NCBI GenBank assembly: GCA_905221615.1
Contig: CAJNDT010001001.1
Location: forward strand, 334,359 to 398,358
DNA length: 64,000 nucleotides
Source: Symbiodinium sp. CCMP2592
Taxonomy: Eukaryota > Sar > Dinophyceae > Suessiales > Symbiodiniaceae
Direction: 5' to 3'
Position numbers and translations under genes: made by a program. The notes beneath the pieces are model-generated. The model saw only the letters and a list, made by a program, of their open reading frames with translations, was not told the DNA's origin and searched no databases. Positions 30,301-37,407 of the stretch are shown here, one piece after another (position 1 is the stretch's first letter; every line of letters begins with the position of its first letter).

Positions 30301-32252
30301 CGACTTTGCCAATCCACATGAATGGTAAGCACCGCTAGCTGCTGAAGTTCTTTCTCGGAAAGAACGAGTGTCAAAGGCAGGTTGCCCGATGCAATCGCCG
30401 CAGACCAGCAGTGCCATGTGCTGCTCTGTGGTGTTGTGTAAACCATCAAGCGCCCGTCGAGGACATTGGCCGGAGCTGGGGCAAGAAGGTCTTCTGCTGG
30501 AACATCACACGATGGACGACATGGCTCCGCCTGCGTCAACCTCTCCAACGAGAAACGTTGTGTCTTAACTCTTGCACGTTTGCGGCCACATGAGGGGCAG
30601 AAGGTCCAAGAACCTTCGAGTAGCCACAGCCCCGAAGCATCCAGGTCCCTTGTGCTAGTGTGTCGCATCTGCGGCACCTTCTGCAGAAGACTGAAGTTGG
30701 TGGCATATTCTTCTTTCCAGGTCTCGTGAGAGCACGGCGTTGCCGCCTTTTCTCCAGGGGCGTTCTGTGTGTCGTTGCTTTCGGCTGGCAAAGAAAAGTC
30801 GCCAAAGCGAAGCCATCGCCGAAGTGTGCTCGGAGGTACAGGCCGTTCTCCACCAGCGGATCCACTTTCCAAGGCTGCCAGGACCATGGCAGGCGATCCG
30901 GCCGTGATGCCCTGCACGACTTTGACTTGCTGGTCTCCGGGCAAGTTGCCTAGACTGCTTCTCCAGGATGGCTTTCGACTGAAGGTTGTTGAGGCAGGAA
31001 CTTGACGAGCGGCTGCCTTGTGTGCCAGTTCCGGTCGCCGAAACCAACGCATCAAGGTGTTTCGATGAAGACGATACTGCGAGCTGGGGTCTGACAAAGT
31101 GAACTTCGAGATCTGCTTTCTGATGGAGTCCAGAGATGCCTGGAAGGTGTCGCTGTCTTGCAAAGCCTTCAATATGATGTTCCGCTCCTGTTCGGTGTAG
31201 TTCAAGAGCGCATTTGACTTTTTGCGACTTTTCGGAAGCTGCTTCGTAGATGCTGCTGGCGCAGTGTTGTCTTCGAACTCGCCGAGCGGACTGGCGCCCA
31301 CGGCGGCGTCACTGTTGGATACACTTTCTGGTTTCACTGAGGTCACAAGGACATCACTGTTGTCTGAATCGTCCGAGGGATCCAGCTGGATGGCAGGTCG
31401 TTTGACGGCAGGAGCTCGAGCAACATCAGGGTGATCGTCAGCACGAGTGTAGCAGACAATGTATGCTTTCTCGGGCGTGGGGCCTGCCTTGCCAGGAATT
31501 GCTGCAACTTCGGAGATGTTAGCGTCATCCAACCGCTGAAATCGGTTTCCATGTGGCCGATATGCAACATAGTGGCCACTAGCCGCGGTTTCACCGATGT
31601 GACAAACCACTGCTCGAAGACGATAGCATGCGCCATGGGCCACTTGAAGCTCTTCATCAGCGAAAACATTGTGATGGAGGACACCGTGCTCCGCATCCCA
31701 GCGTTTCAAAACGATGATGAGGTTTTCTGGCCATTGAGGAACAGTTGTTAGGCGTAGAGGCGGCTGTCGATCTGTGCCTGCTCGAGTGCAAGCGGGATTT
31801 GTGCATTGCCACTCCAGAATGTCCTCTTGCTGCGTCGCTTGGTTCAGGTACTTCTCGATGGCAGACTGCACCGATCGGAGTGGCCCAACGTTGTCGACCA
31901 GAGAAACTTGCAAGGTTAAGAATTGCTCGGCCGGTAGTGCACGGCGATAGTTGCACGTGGTGCAGGCAAGGCAGCCGCATTCTGTTCCTTGAAGTTCGCG
32001 GTGGATGCTTGGGCAGTCCCACAGCAACTCGACCAAGAATTCTGCACAATCCTCTTGACGGTGGCGATAGTACAAATCCAAGACTGGTTGCGGCAAAATT
32101 GCTGAAGTCGATGCTCTAGCTCTCGAACGAGTTGCCAACAGGGCTCGTTCTGTCGCCGTGGTTGGCTGCAAAGCATCAAAGCCCGGCAATGCGAACATCG
32201 CCTGGAGACCAGCATTGACGAAGCAGGAGTTGCCTGCATTTGCGAACGCCAT
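27165..32252 (-). CDS. USP-Rep-PIF1 helicase fusion protein, Helitron-type (1695 aa)
   Basis: Residues 1-275 look like a ubiquitin-specific protease: Cys box NAGNSCFVNAGLQ (C10), Cys pairs near 92-100 and 150-155, and His box GHYVAY (H227) followed by LDD (242-243). About 350-410 could be helix-turn-helix. A CPSCG zinc cluster starts near 552. Rep motifs follow: FFTIAPAEW (861-869), the HUH box GTLHLHAVLW with H937 and H939, and a paired tyrosine motif with Y993 and Y997 four residues apart then K1000, as in Helitron Rep. The SF1/PIF1 helicase begins near 1280: Walker A GGPGTGKT (1313-1320), Walker B DLIVIDE (D1394, E1395) and motif III GDFQQLQP. After residue about 1616 the frame leaves the helicase; motifs V-VI lie in the neighbouring frame (26944-27399). 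Expected to act on DNA in the nucleus; the USP could deubiquitinate host factors, which is inference. Confidence 0.8.
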   Translation of the reverse strand: MAFANAGNSCFVNAGLQAMFALPGFDALQPTTATERALLATRSRARASTSAILPQPVLDLYYRHRQEDCAEFLVELLWDCPSIHRELQGTECGCLACTTCNYRRALPAEQFLTLQVSLVDNVGPLRSVQSAIEKYLNQATQQEDILEWQCTNPACTRAGTDRQPPLRLTTVPQWPENLIIVLKRWDAEHGVLHHNVFADEELQVAHGACYRLRAVVCHIGETAASGHYVAYRPHGNRFQRLDDANISEVAAIPGKAGPTPEKAYIVCYTRADDHPDVARAPAVKRPAIQLDPSDDSDNSDVLVTSVKPESVSNSDAAVGASPLGEFEDNTAPAASTKQLPKSRKKSNALLNYTEQERNIILKALQDSDTFQASLDSIRKQISKFTLSDPSSQYRLHRNTLMRWFRRPELAHKAAARQVPASTTFSRKPSWRSSLGNLPGDQQVKVVQGITAGSPAMVLAALESGSAGGERPVPPSTLRRWLRFGDFSLPAESNDTQNAPGEKAATPCSHETWKEEYATNFSLLQKVPQMRHTSTRDLDASGLWLLEGSWTFCPSCGRKRARVKTQRFSLERLTQAEPCRPSCDVPAEDLLAPAPANVLDGRLMVYTTPQSSTWHCWSAAIASGNLPLTLVLSEKELQQLAVLTIHVDWQSRRGGKAEITSKQKKTLTRCRWQPRPLRELSRNDLAAKAFTWLLQNNDTYRAWVDHHAELFQATGELSIRELQTAELLLRSPGIEVAARPWLYPLASLADTDYQERLTPLGWTNSHNKPSIRAGFMRKLESRCIDYCNDFALQCLLYDVCLAKTISSVQAIAEKQKVAPEQIASDMDGFEIYWQQQLRKMEDICRQEHEKTGCLSDALPSVFFTIAPAEWRYLLHNGMFHEGSLTDQQQNITLHLYHTVQVLLEHHILKNGASLAKIGIARVRQWSFRFEFQSRGTLHLHAVLWADLLPGWNASDVAGRSDTLHGSAFVRLLEDIFRSRVDVQCGDGSHNLLQYVAGYVSKASDALSFSKRQAQTDGSPNETSKWRQTYRLLCKRSPMEQEVLMEFAGLPMVRHSFSGHALFAPIPGSEAKNSSREQYLVYQHCLTLSPELLGCAQGLSYMQWLRRFRVVDADKKQVARRNVAGPTKNFDCGVAMTFPFELLDIFVGAWAATFLPDVLEFRLMPDCTKDQQHYPPSLTAEKTRRASFTAPAGCQHLKAVLCLDEFQLYRKDPLVFNPNVGELLARIETELILRGLTQDRIATFKARVQACALLLCAVRDGREDANLWQARSVAAPPRRIWSREQQQVLQLVHEGTTISDAATMEKAHRILQVAGGPGTGKTEVIIAAVRQALEDGCRVLIAGPIGLLVSMYRLRLPNLQNLTMETVHSAFRITREADAAYVPPGRLRHYDLIVIDEVSQIEASVWRKLKTGLGELSPSPFVVFVGDFQQLQPLHGGPELQDDLDREKDENRILFVKLQHHEAARSVDPAMLDFLEQARVRQPSRQALLEFFQGRTLPTDANTAARHAATVEAAAGGTFTFLSVTNQGAAALNLGRLALEFPDAAALLRGGGGLPAESGKVTIDRGMRLRLTQNIDKDRGFVNGNTGVVRNMLRSDVFVLDSDQGIPILVHPITQRGKNTCRSRMVGQPPCGEPRERPWTRSACGSTVDSRIAGMHMWAFLAQSVAPMFGILARFDAPTGAPSTAKAIPTNNNTCQP
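27403..27410 (-). other. A6 frameshift site in the helicase gene
   Basis: On the coding strand the zero-frame codons are GGA AAA AAT, so A-AAA-AAT has the X-XXY-YYZ layout of a -1 slippery heptamer. Re-reading one base back gives AAA AAA TAC and enters the frame carrying helicase motifs V and VI. A one-base indel in a homopolymer, biological or from assembly, is the simpler alternative. Confidence 0.6.
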
Positions 32253-32549
32253 GACTGGAGAGCGAGTGAAAGAGAGCGAGTCGGGCAGCGCAGAATAGAG
32301 CCAAAGACTACACTCAACTATGTGCTAGCACGGTAAGGACTGGGTCTCTTCATTCTGCAATCGCAATTTCGGTATTGATGCTCTTTTCGGACCACAAGCA
32401 ACTTGAAAAGCCGAGCAAGAAGTCGCTTCAGCGCCTACTGTCTGGTGGACGACTCAACTCGGAGAACCTCACCTCTCTGATTTGCGATCAAGGAAAGCTC
32501 TTTACAACCTTGCTGCAGAAGTCGTGCTACTCAGCTGACAGGATGTCTT

Positions 32550-33314
32550 TTACGCATCAAAAAGTCCGGAAGGATCGGCGGAGGCTGCTTTGCTGCCCTG
32601 CGCTTGCTCCGGCTTTTGCATGCGGGCCTTCACTGCGTTGATGAAATCCTGTTCGGACATGGGTTTGCAGTGCACGGCAGCGCGAGCAACAAGTTCGGCT
32701 GTGTGTCCTGTGTAATACGTGTTGTTGCCGGAGAGCACAAACAGCAGGCCACGAAACGCACTCTTGTCCTTCGCCAACCAAGCGCGGAACTTCGCTGCCG
32801 CCTCGAGCGGGTCCATAGGCTCGGCCGGAGTTTCGATGTTGGCGGTGCTGGTCCATTTGGCTTTCTTGGCTTGACGAAAGGATCCTGTGTCCGTGTGAGT
32901 CGAGGAACCTTTCCCGAAATTGAGGGCATGCAGCGTAGGCTCCAACTCCTGTATCTCTTCAAGCACCTTCTCATAGATCTTGGGGACAATGAGATGCTTC
33001 ATATTCTCGCTTTTGAAGTTTTTGATCGCCATCAACAATGCTGCTGCTGTCTGGCTCAAGCCGGCGCCGACATTCCAAGCGTCATCATCTGGGTTGGCAG
33101 CCAGATGAGAGTGATACGTGGTGCTCTTATTTCCCTTGGCCGTGCCCTTCCAGATCTGCTCGAGGTTGAGACTGTCCAGCGAGCTTTCACCATAAGGTTC
33201 CAGCATCTGTGCTGCAACGGCGTCGTAGGAGTACAACTTGGTTCTGCGCTCCTTTTTCTCCTCCTTCTTGTCCTCGTCCGGGCGATCGGAAGCGTCGAAG
33301 AGGTTGCTTGCCAT
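32550..33314 (-). CDS. 254-aa tandem paralogue, copy 1, unknown function
   Basis: I choose the ATG at 33314 because it gives MASNLFD and exactly the 254-residue length of copy 2; an upstream in-frame ATG at 33392 would add 26 residues that copy 2 does not share as coding sequence. The protein has a charged N-terminus (EDKKEEKKERR, about 14-24), a mixed alpha-helical middle (NLEQIWKGTAKG, LIVPKIYEKVLEEI) and a C-terminal region with FRAWLAKDKSAFRGLLFVL and ELVARAAVHCKPM. No catalytic motif, signal peptide or membrane segment is evident and I do not recognise the family. It differs from copy 2 at 8 of 254 positions by my count. It lies about 300 bp upstream of the Helitron-type gene on the same strand and could be host or element cargo. 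Confidence 0.7.
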   Translation of the reverse strand: MASNLFDASDRPDEDKKEEKKERRTKLYSYDAVAAQMLEPYGESSLDSLNLEQIWKGTAKGNKSTTYHSHLAANPDDDAWNVGAGLSQTAAALLMAIKNFKSENMKHLIVPKIYEKVLEEIQELEPTLHALNFGKGSSTHTDTGSFRQAKKAKWTSTANIETPAEPMDPLEAAAKFRAWLAKDKSAFRGLLFVLSGNNTYYTGHTAELVARAAVHCKPMSEQDFINAVKARMQKPEQAQGSKAASADPSGLFDA

Positions 33315-33628
33315 GATAGAAGTTGCGGATGTTAGGCGTTGCGGAGACGCAGCGGAAGGCTGGGAGACAGCTTGAAACAAAGCTATTAGCACACATAGAT
33401 GCCGGAAATTGCAGTACGACTAGGTCTCTTCCTTCTGGCAACGCAAATCGCAATGTGATCCCGTTTTTGTCACCACAAGCAACTTGAAAAGCCGAGCAAG
33501 AAGTCGCTTCAGCGCCTACCGTCTGGTGGACGACTAAACTCGGAGAACCTCACCTCTCGGAGTTGCGATCAAGGAAAGCTCTTTACAACCTTGTTGCAGA
33601 AGTCAGGCTACTCAGCTGACAAGCCTCT

Positions 33629-34393
33629 CTACGCATCAAAAAGCCCGGAAGGATCGGCGGAGGCTGCTTTGCTGCCCTCGGCTTGCTCAGGCTTTTGCAT
33701 GCGGGCCTTCACTGCGTTGATGAAATCCTGTTCGGACATGGGTTTGCAGTGTACGGCAGCGCGAGCGACGAGTTCGGCCGTGTGTCCTGTGTAATACGTG
33801 TTGTTGCCCGAGAGCACAAACAGCAGGCCACGAAACGCACTCTTGTCCTTGGCCAACCAAGCGCGGAACTTCACCGCGGCCTCGAGCGGGTCCATGGGCT
33901 CGGCTGGAGTTTCGATGTTGGCGGTGCTTGTCCATTTGGCTTTCTTGGCTTGACGAAAGGATCCTGTGTCCGTGTGAGTCGAGGATCCTTTCCCGAAATT
34001 GAGGGCATGCAGCGTAGGCTCCAACTCCTTGATCTCTTCAAGCACCTTCTCATAGATCTTGGGGACAATGAGTTGCTTCATATTCTCGCTTTTGAAGTTT
34101 TTGATCGCCATCAACAATGCTGCTGCTGTCTGGCTCAAGCCGGCGCCGACATGCCAGGCGTCACCATCTGGGTTGGCAGCCAGATGAGAGTGATACGTGG
34201 TGCTCTTATTTCCCTTGGCCGTGCCCTTCCAGATCTGCTCGAGATTGAGACTGTCCAGCGAGCTTTCACCATAAGGTTCCAGCATCTGTGCTGCAACGGC
34301 GTCGTAGGAGTACAACTTGGTTCTGCGCTCCTTTTTCTCCTCCTTCTTGTCCTCGTCCAGGCGATCGGAAACGTCGAAGAGGTTGCTTGCCAT
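33629..34393 (-). CDS. 254-aa tandem paralogue, copy 2, unknown function
   Basis: Same length and start (MASNLFD) as copy 1. The eight differences I count are scattered, mostly single conservative or polarity changes, and the frame stays open, which suggests both copies are under constraint. The opposite strand is also open over most of both copies, but that reading is Cys/Leu-rich and lacks protein-like composition, so I take the minus strand as coding. No family recognised. Confidence 0.7.
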   Translation of the reverse strand: MASNLFDVSDRLDEDKKEEKKERRTKLYSYDAVAAQMLEPYGESSLDSLNLEQIWKGTAKGNKSTTYHSHLAANPDGDAWHVGAGLSQTAAALLMAIKNFKSENMKQLIVPKIYEKVLEEIKELEPTLHALNFGKGSSTHTDTGSFRQAKKAKWTSTANIETPAEPMDPLEAAVKFRAWLAKDKSAFRGLLFVLSGNNTYYTGHTAELVARAAVHCKPMSEQDFINAVKARMQKPEQAEGSKAASADPSGLFDA

Positions 34394-34485
34394 GGTAGAA
34401 GTTGGGGTTGTCAGGCGTTGCGGAGACGCAGCGGCAGGCTAGGAGACAGCTTGAAACACAGCTACTTGCACACATAGATGTCGAC

Positions 34486-34854
34486 GGACTGCGCAAAATT
34501 ATACAAGAATGACTTGCATCTGGGTAACATTGTCAAGAACATGCCTGCAAGCTGCTTGGAACAAAGCTGAGGCTGCTTTTCAGCTTGTCGAGTGCAAAGA
34601 CATTTGCAGGAAAAGACAGAAAGAACAGCGGCTTCCGCAGTTGCCTGAACAGGTTCTGTTGAATGACAGCAAGAAGCTTTGCGTGCGTCCGCTAAGTTGG
34701 CAACCTAGTCCAAGCGAGCTGCAGGAAGCACTTACCCAACGGGCACCGACTTACGTAGCCCACGATGTTGCACACATGTTAATCTTACGGAACAGTCTAA
34801 AAGAAACTCACTCCTCAGATACAGCAGCCACAAGGAAGTCTGTCGATCACCTCC
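34486..34854. other. spacer between tandem genes and the Cys-rich gene
   Basis: No repeat or gene is recognised. A plus-strand open frame begins at 34509 but most of its length is antisense to the Cys-rich gene. Confidence 0.35.
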
Positions 34855-35826
34855 TCAGTGCTTGCCTTTCTTGTAGGACCCTCTGGGCGCTCGCTTCGGG
34901 CGAGCGGGATCACGACGACGGTGAGCTCGAGCGACTCGACTTTCGAAGTCCTTGGCAACGGAATTCTGGAAATCTTTCTCAATGTACTCCAAGGCTTTTT
35001 GCAAAGCCGCCGGTTCGAGAGCAGCCAGGAGCTTTGTCATCTTCTCCGGTGCTTGCTCGATCATGCCCTTCAAAGTCTTGTTGCAGCAGATGTCGCAGCG
35101 GTCCGAGGTCGTCGCCAAGGCCGCACCATCAACGCCAAAGATGCATCCGTGGCCTTCTCGACCCGAGCAAGGCTTTGGTTCAATTGCCTCAGTTGCTTCC
35201 TTGGTTCGTCGAGGTCGACTGCCTCGTCGCGGTCGAGCTGGATCTTTGCGCTGACGAGCTCTCTGGACGCGAGCTTGATAATCGGCAGCAACGTCCGAGC
35301 CCAGAGCTTCTTGCACGTATTGGAAAGCTTGATTGGCACTGCCTACGTCCAAGCCGAGGAGCAAATGTGTAAGCCGCATGGACAAACACTTGTGAAGTTG
35401 AACAATCATGTCCTTGTCGCACAGATCGCAGTGACCACTGGGAGCGGCGCCAGCTGCTGCTGACAACTGTCCAAAGACACAAGGCTGCCCGGGCCGCCCT
35501 CTGCAAGTGCCGTGGCCTTGGTGAGCTGCCCAAAGCTCCTTGAATGCAAAGCCTCTGCCACTTGGTTCAAGCTTCTTGCTCTCAGCCGGGAGCTCTCTTT
35601 TCACGCTCTTCGCCGAGAGCTCTTTTTTCACGCTCTCCGCCTTGACTCTCTTCTTAGATGAAGATGTTGTGCTCGGGGGTAGCTCTGTCATGAGTTCGTT
35701 CCGATGATGCTCATGCTTCGGCACTTTGGCGATGTTCCCTTTCACTGTGCCGGTGGTGCCGCTTTCGTCGCACAGGTCAATGGTGCCCGACTTGAGTTTT
35801 TGGGCAAAGGGCATGATTGCAAGCAA
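34855..35826 (-). CDS. two-module Cys-rich basic protein, unknown function (323 aa)
   Basis: The protein has a Lys/Ser-rich, probably disordered N-terminal ~95 residues with repeated K-R/E-L-x-A-E/K-S units. Two copies of a ~95-residue module follow (about 107-205 and 222-315). Each module has C-x-G-R-x-G-x2-C-x-F-G, then C-D-x-C, a Leu/Ala-rich helical stretch, and a closing R-x-R-A-R/H-x-R-x-D-P-A-R-P-R/K-R basic patch. The paired Cys motifs could bind a metal and the basic patches nucleic acid; this is inference. The gene lies on the same strand as the 254-aa tandem genes and the Helitron-type gene. Its start region and 5' flank are duplicated immediately upstream. Confidence 0.65.
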   Translation of the reverse strand: MLAIMPFAQKLKSGTIDLCDESGTTGTVKGNIAKVPKHEHHRNELMTELPPSTTSSSKKRVKAESVKKELSAKSVKRELPAESKKLEPSGRGFAFKELWAAHQGHGTCRGRPGQPCVFGQLSAAAGAAPSGHCDLCDKDMIVQLHKCLSMRLTHLLLGLDVGSANQAFQYVQEALGSDVAADYQARVQRARQRKDPARPRRGSRPRRTKEATEAIEPKPCSGREGHGCIFGVDGAALATTSDRCDICCNKTLKGMIEQAPEKMTKLLAALEPAALQKALEYIEKDFQNSVAKDFESRVARAHRRRDPARPKRAPRGSYKKGKH

Positions 35827-36366
35827 CAGGCTGACAAAGACAGAACTCTACGAACTGAACCAAAGAAGCTACTTGACACAGAGAGTGTAAGCAGCAGAGC
35901 TACCTTGCAATTCGGCATGTCTATTGACGTAGTGCATTTGCAGGTGCATGCTGGCGGCAAAAACCCCGCCTTGCAACCACAGGCAACAGGACCCAGACAC
36001 CGGCTCGGCCTCTCAAGAATGTGCAAGGTGCAGCTGCATGCAGAAACATGCTCGTTTCAGCCAAGCTCGCGCTTCCCTCGTGCAAAGGGCATGATTGCAA
36101 ACAACAGGCTGACAAAGACAGAACTCTACGACCTGAACCAAAGAAGCTAGTTGACACAGAGAGTGTAAGCAGCAGAGCTACCTTGCAATTCGGCATGTCT
36201 ATTCATGTAGCGCATTTGCAGGTGCTTGCTGGCGGCCAAAACCCCGCCTTGCAACCATAGGCAGCAGGACCCAGACACTGGCTCGCCCTCTCAAGACTGT
36301 GCATGTTGCAGCTGCTTGCAGAAACATGCTCGTTTCAGTTCTTCCCTTGTGCTCGCATGGCGCTCA
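35811..36366. repeat. 278-bp tandem duplication covering the 5' end of the Cys-rich gene
   Basis: Two units start GCATGATTGC at 35811 and 36089. Each contains GACAAAGACAGAACTCTACG, ATTCGGCATGTCTATT and GAAACATGCTCGTTTCAG. Unit 1 includes the start codon of the gene ending at 34855; unit 2 repeats that start codon context but leads into no long frame. It looks like the remnant of a longer tandem gene array. Confidence 0.8.
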
Positions 36367-36504
36367 TATGTGCCGACTATAATGTAGTTTTCAGAGCCAA
36401 GGTACGCCGCTCACAGGGGACTGAGCTGCAGTCAGATGCAAACAAACCTGTCCATGTCCACAGTGTATCCGCATCATGCGTGTATATTGCTTCCATTGCT
36501 GTTG

Positions 36505-37354
36505 CTAAACCTTAAAATTTCTATGGTGTCAACACCGTTGCTGTCTTGTTTTAAGTAAAGCAAGTAAGACGGTGAAGTTGCTACTGTCACTAAACCCTAA
36601 AATTCGTATGGTTGCAACACCGTTGCTTGCTTGTCTTAAGCAAAGCAAGTGAAAGTTTGAAGCTGCTGTTGTCGCTAAACCCTAAAATTCGTATGGTTGC
36701 AACACCGTTGCTTGCTTGTTTGAAGTAAGGCAACGACAAGCTTGAAGCTGCTGCTGTCGCTAAACCTTAAAATGCCAATGGTGTGGATACCGTTGCTTGC
36801 TTGTTTTATGTAAAGCAAGTGAAAGATTGAAGCTGCTGCTGTCGCTAACCCTTAAAATGCTTATGGTGTCGAGACCGTTGCGTGCTTGTTTTCAGTCAAG
36901 CAAGTGAAAGATTGAAGCTGCTGCTGTCGCTAAACCTTAAAATTTCTATGGTGTCGACACCGTCGCTTGCTTGTTTGAAGTATGGCAAGGAAAAGCTTGA
37001 AGCTGCTGCCGTCGCTAAACCTTAAAATTCCTATGGTGTCAACACCGTTGCTTGCTTGTTTTAGGTAAAGCAAGTAAAAGATTGAAGCTGCTGCTGTCGC
37101 TAACCTTTAAAATGCTTATGGTGTCGAGACCGTTGCGTGCTTGTTTTCAGTCAAGCAAGTGAAAGATTGAAGCTGCTGCTGTCGCTAAACCTTAAAATTT
37201 CTATGGTGTCGACACCGTTGCTTGCTTGTTTGAAGTATGGCAAGAAAAAGCTTGAAGCTGCTGCTGTCGCTAAACCTTAAAATTCCTATGGTGTCAACAC
37301 CGTTGCTTGCTTGTTTTAGGTAAAGCAAGTAAAAGATTGAAGCTGCTGCTATGA
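36505..37354 (+). repeat. 85-bp satellite, left array (10 units)
   Basis: Units begin CTAAACC at 36505, 36590, 36675, 36760, 36845, 36930, 37015, 37100, 37185 and 37270: an exact 85-bp period. Each unit has CTAAACCYTAAAAT, a GGTGTCRACACC-type palindrome, and CTTGCTT followed by an AAGCAAG that can pair with it. Units 5-7 (36845-37099) and 8-10 (37100-37354) correspond one to one, so a 255-bp higher-order repeat sits on the 85-bp monomer. Confidence 0.9.
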
Positions 37355-37407
37355 GCGAGGATAGAAAAAATGCAGGACAAGGACCCATGCTTGCAGTGAA
37401 AAAGTCA

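Larger units (their letters stand above)
26944..32252 (-). mobile_element. Helitron/Helentron-type element core (termini not defined)
   Basis: The interval spans the coding region of a Rep-helicase transposon protein in two frames. Helitrons transpose by rolling circle using a HUH-type Rep fused to a PIF1-family helicase; both signatures are visible here. Neither terminus nor a host insertion site could be defined by eye, so the true element may extend to include the tandem 254-aa genes on its 5' side. Confidence 0.6.
32343..34485 (-). repeat. tandem duplication, two ~1.08-kb gene-bearing units
   Basis: Unit 1 runs about 32343-33423 and unit 2 about 33424-34485, head to tail. Each begins on the plus strand with GGTCTCTTC followed by the shared stretch CAAGCAACTTGAAAAGCCGA, and contains one complete 254-aa gene on the minus strand plus its flanks. 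High identity extends into the non-coding flanks, which indicates recent duplication or ongoing homogenisation. Tandem same-strand copies are typical of dinoflagellate gene arrays. Confidence 0.85.

Noticed and set aside
32604-34477. Long plus-strand open frames opposite both 254-aa genes
   Set aside because: They are Cys/Leu-rich antisense readings; the minus strand has protein-like composition and a conserved start in both copies.
34509-35372. 287-aa plus-strand frame
   Set aside because: Most of it is antisense to the two-module Cys-rich gene; the remaining 5' part has no motif.
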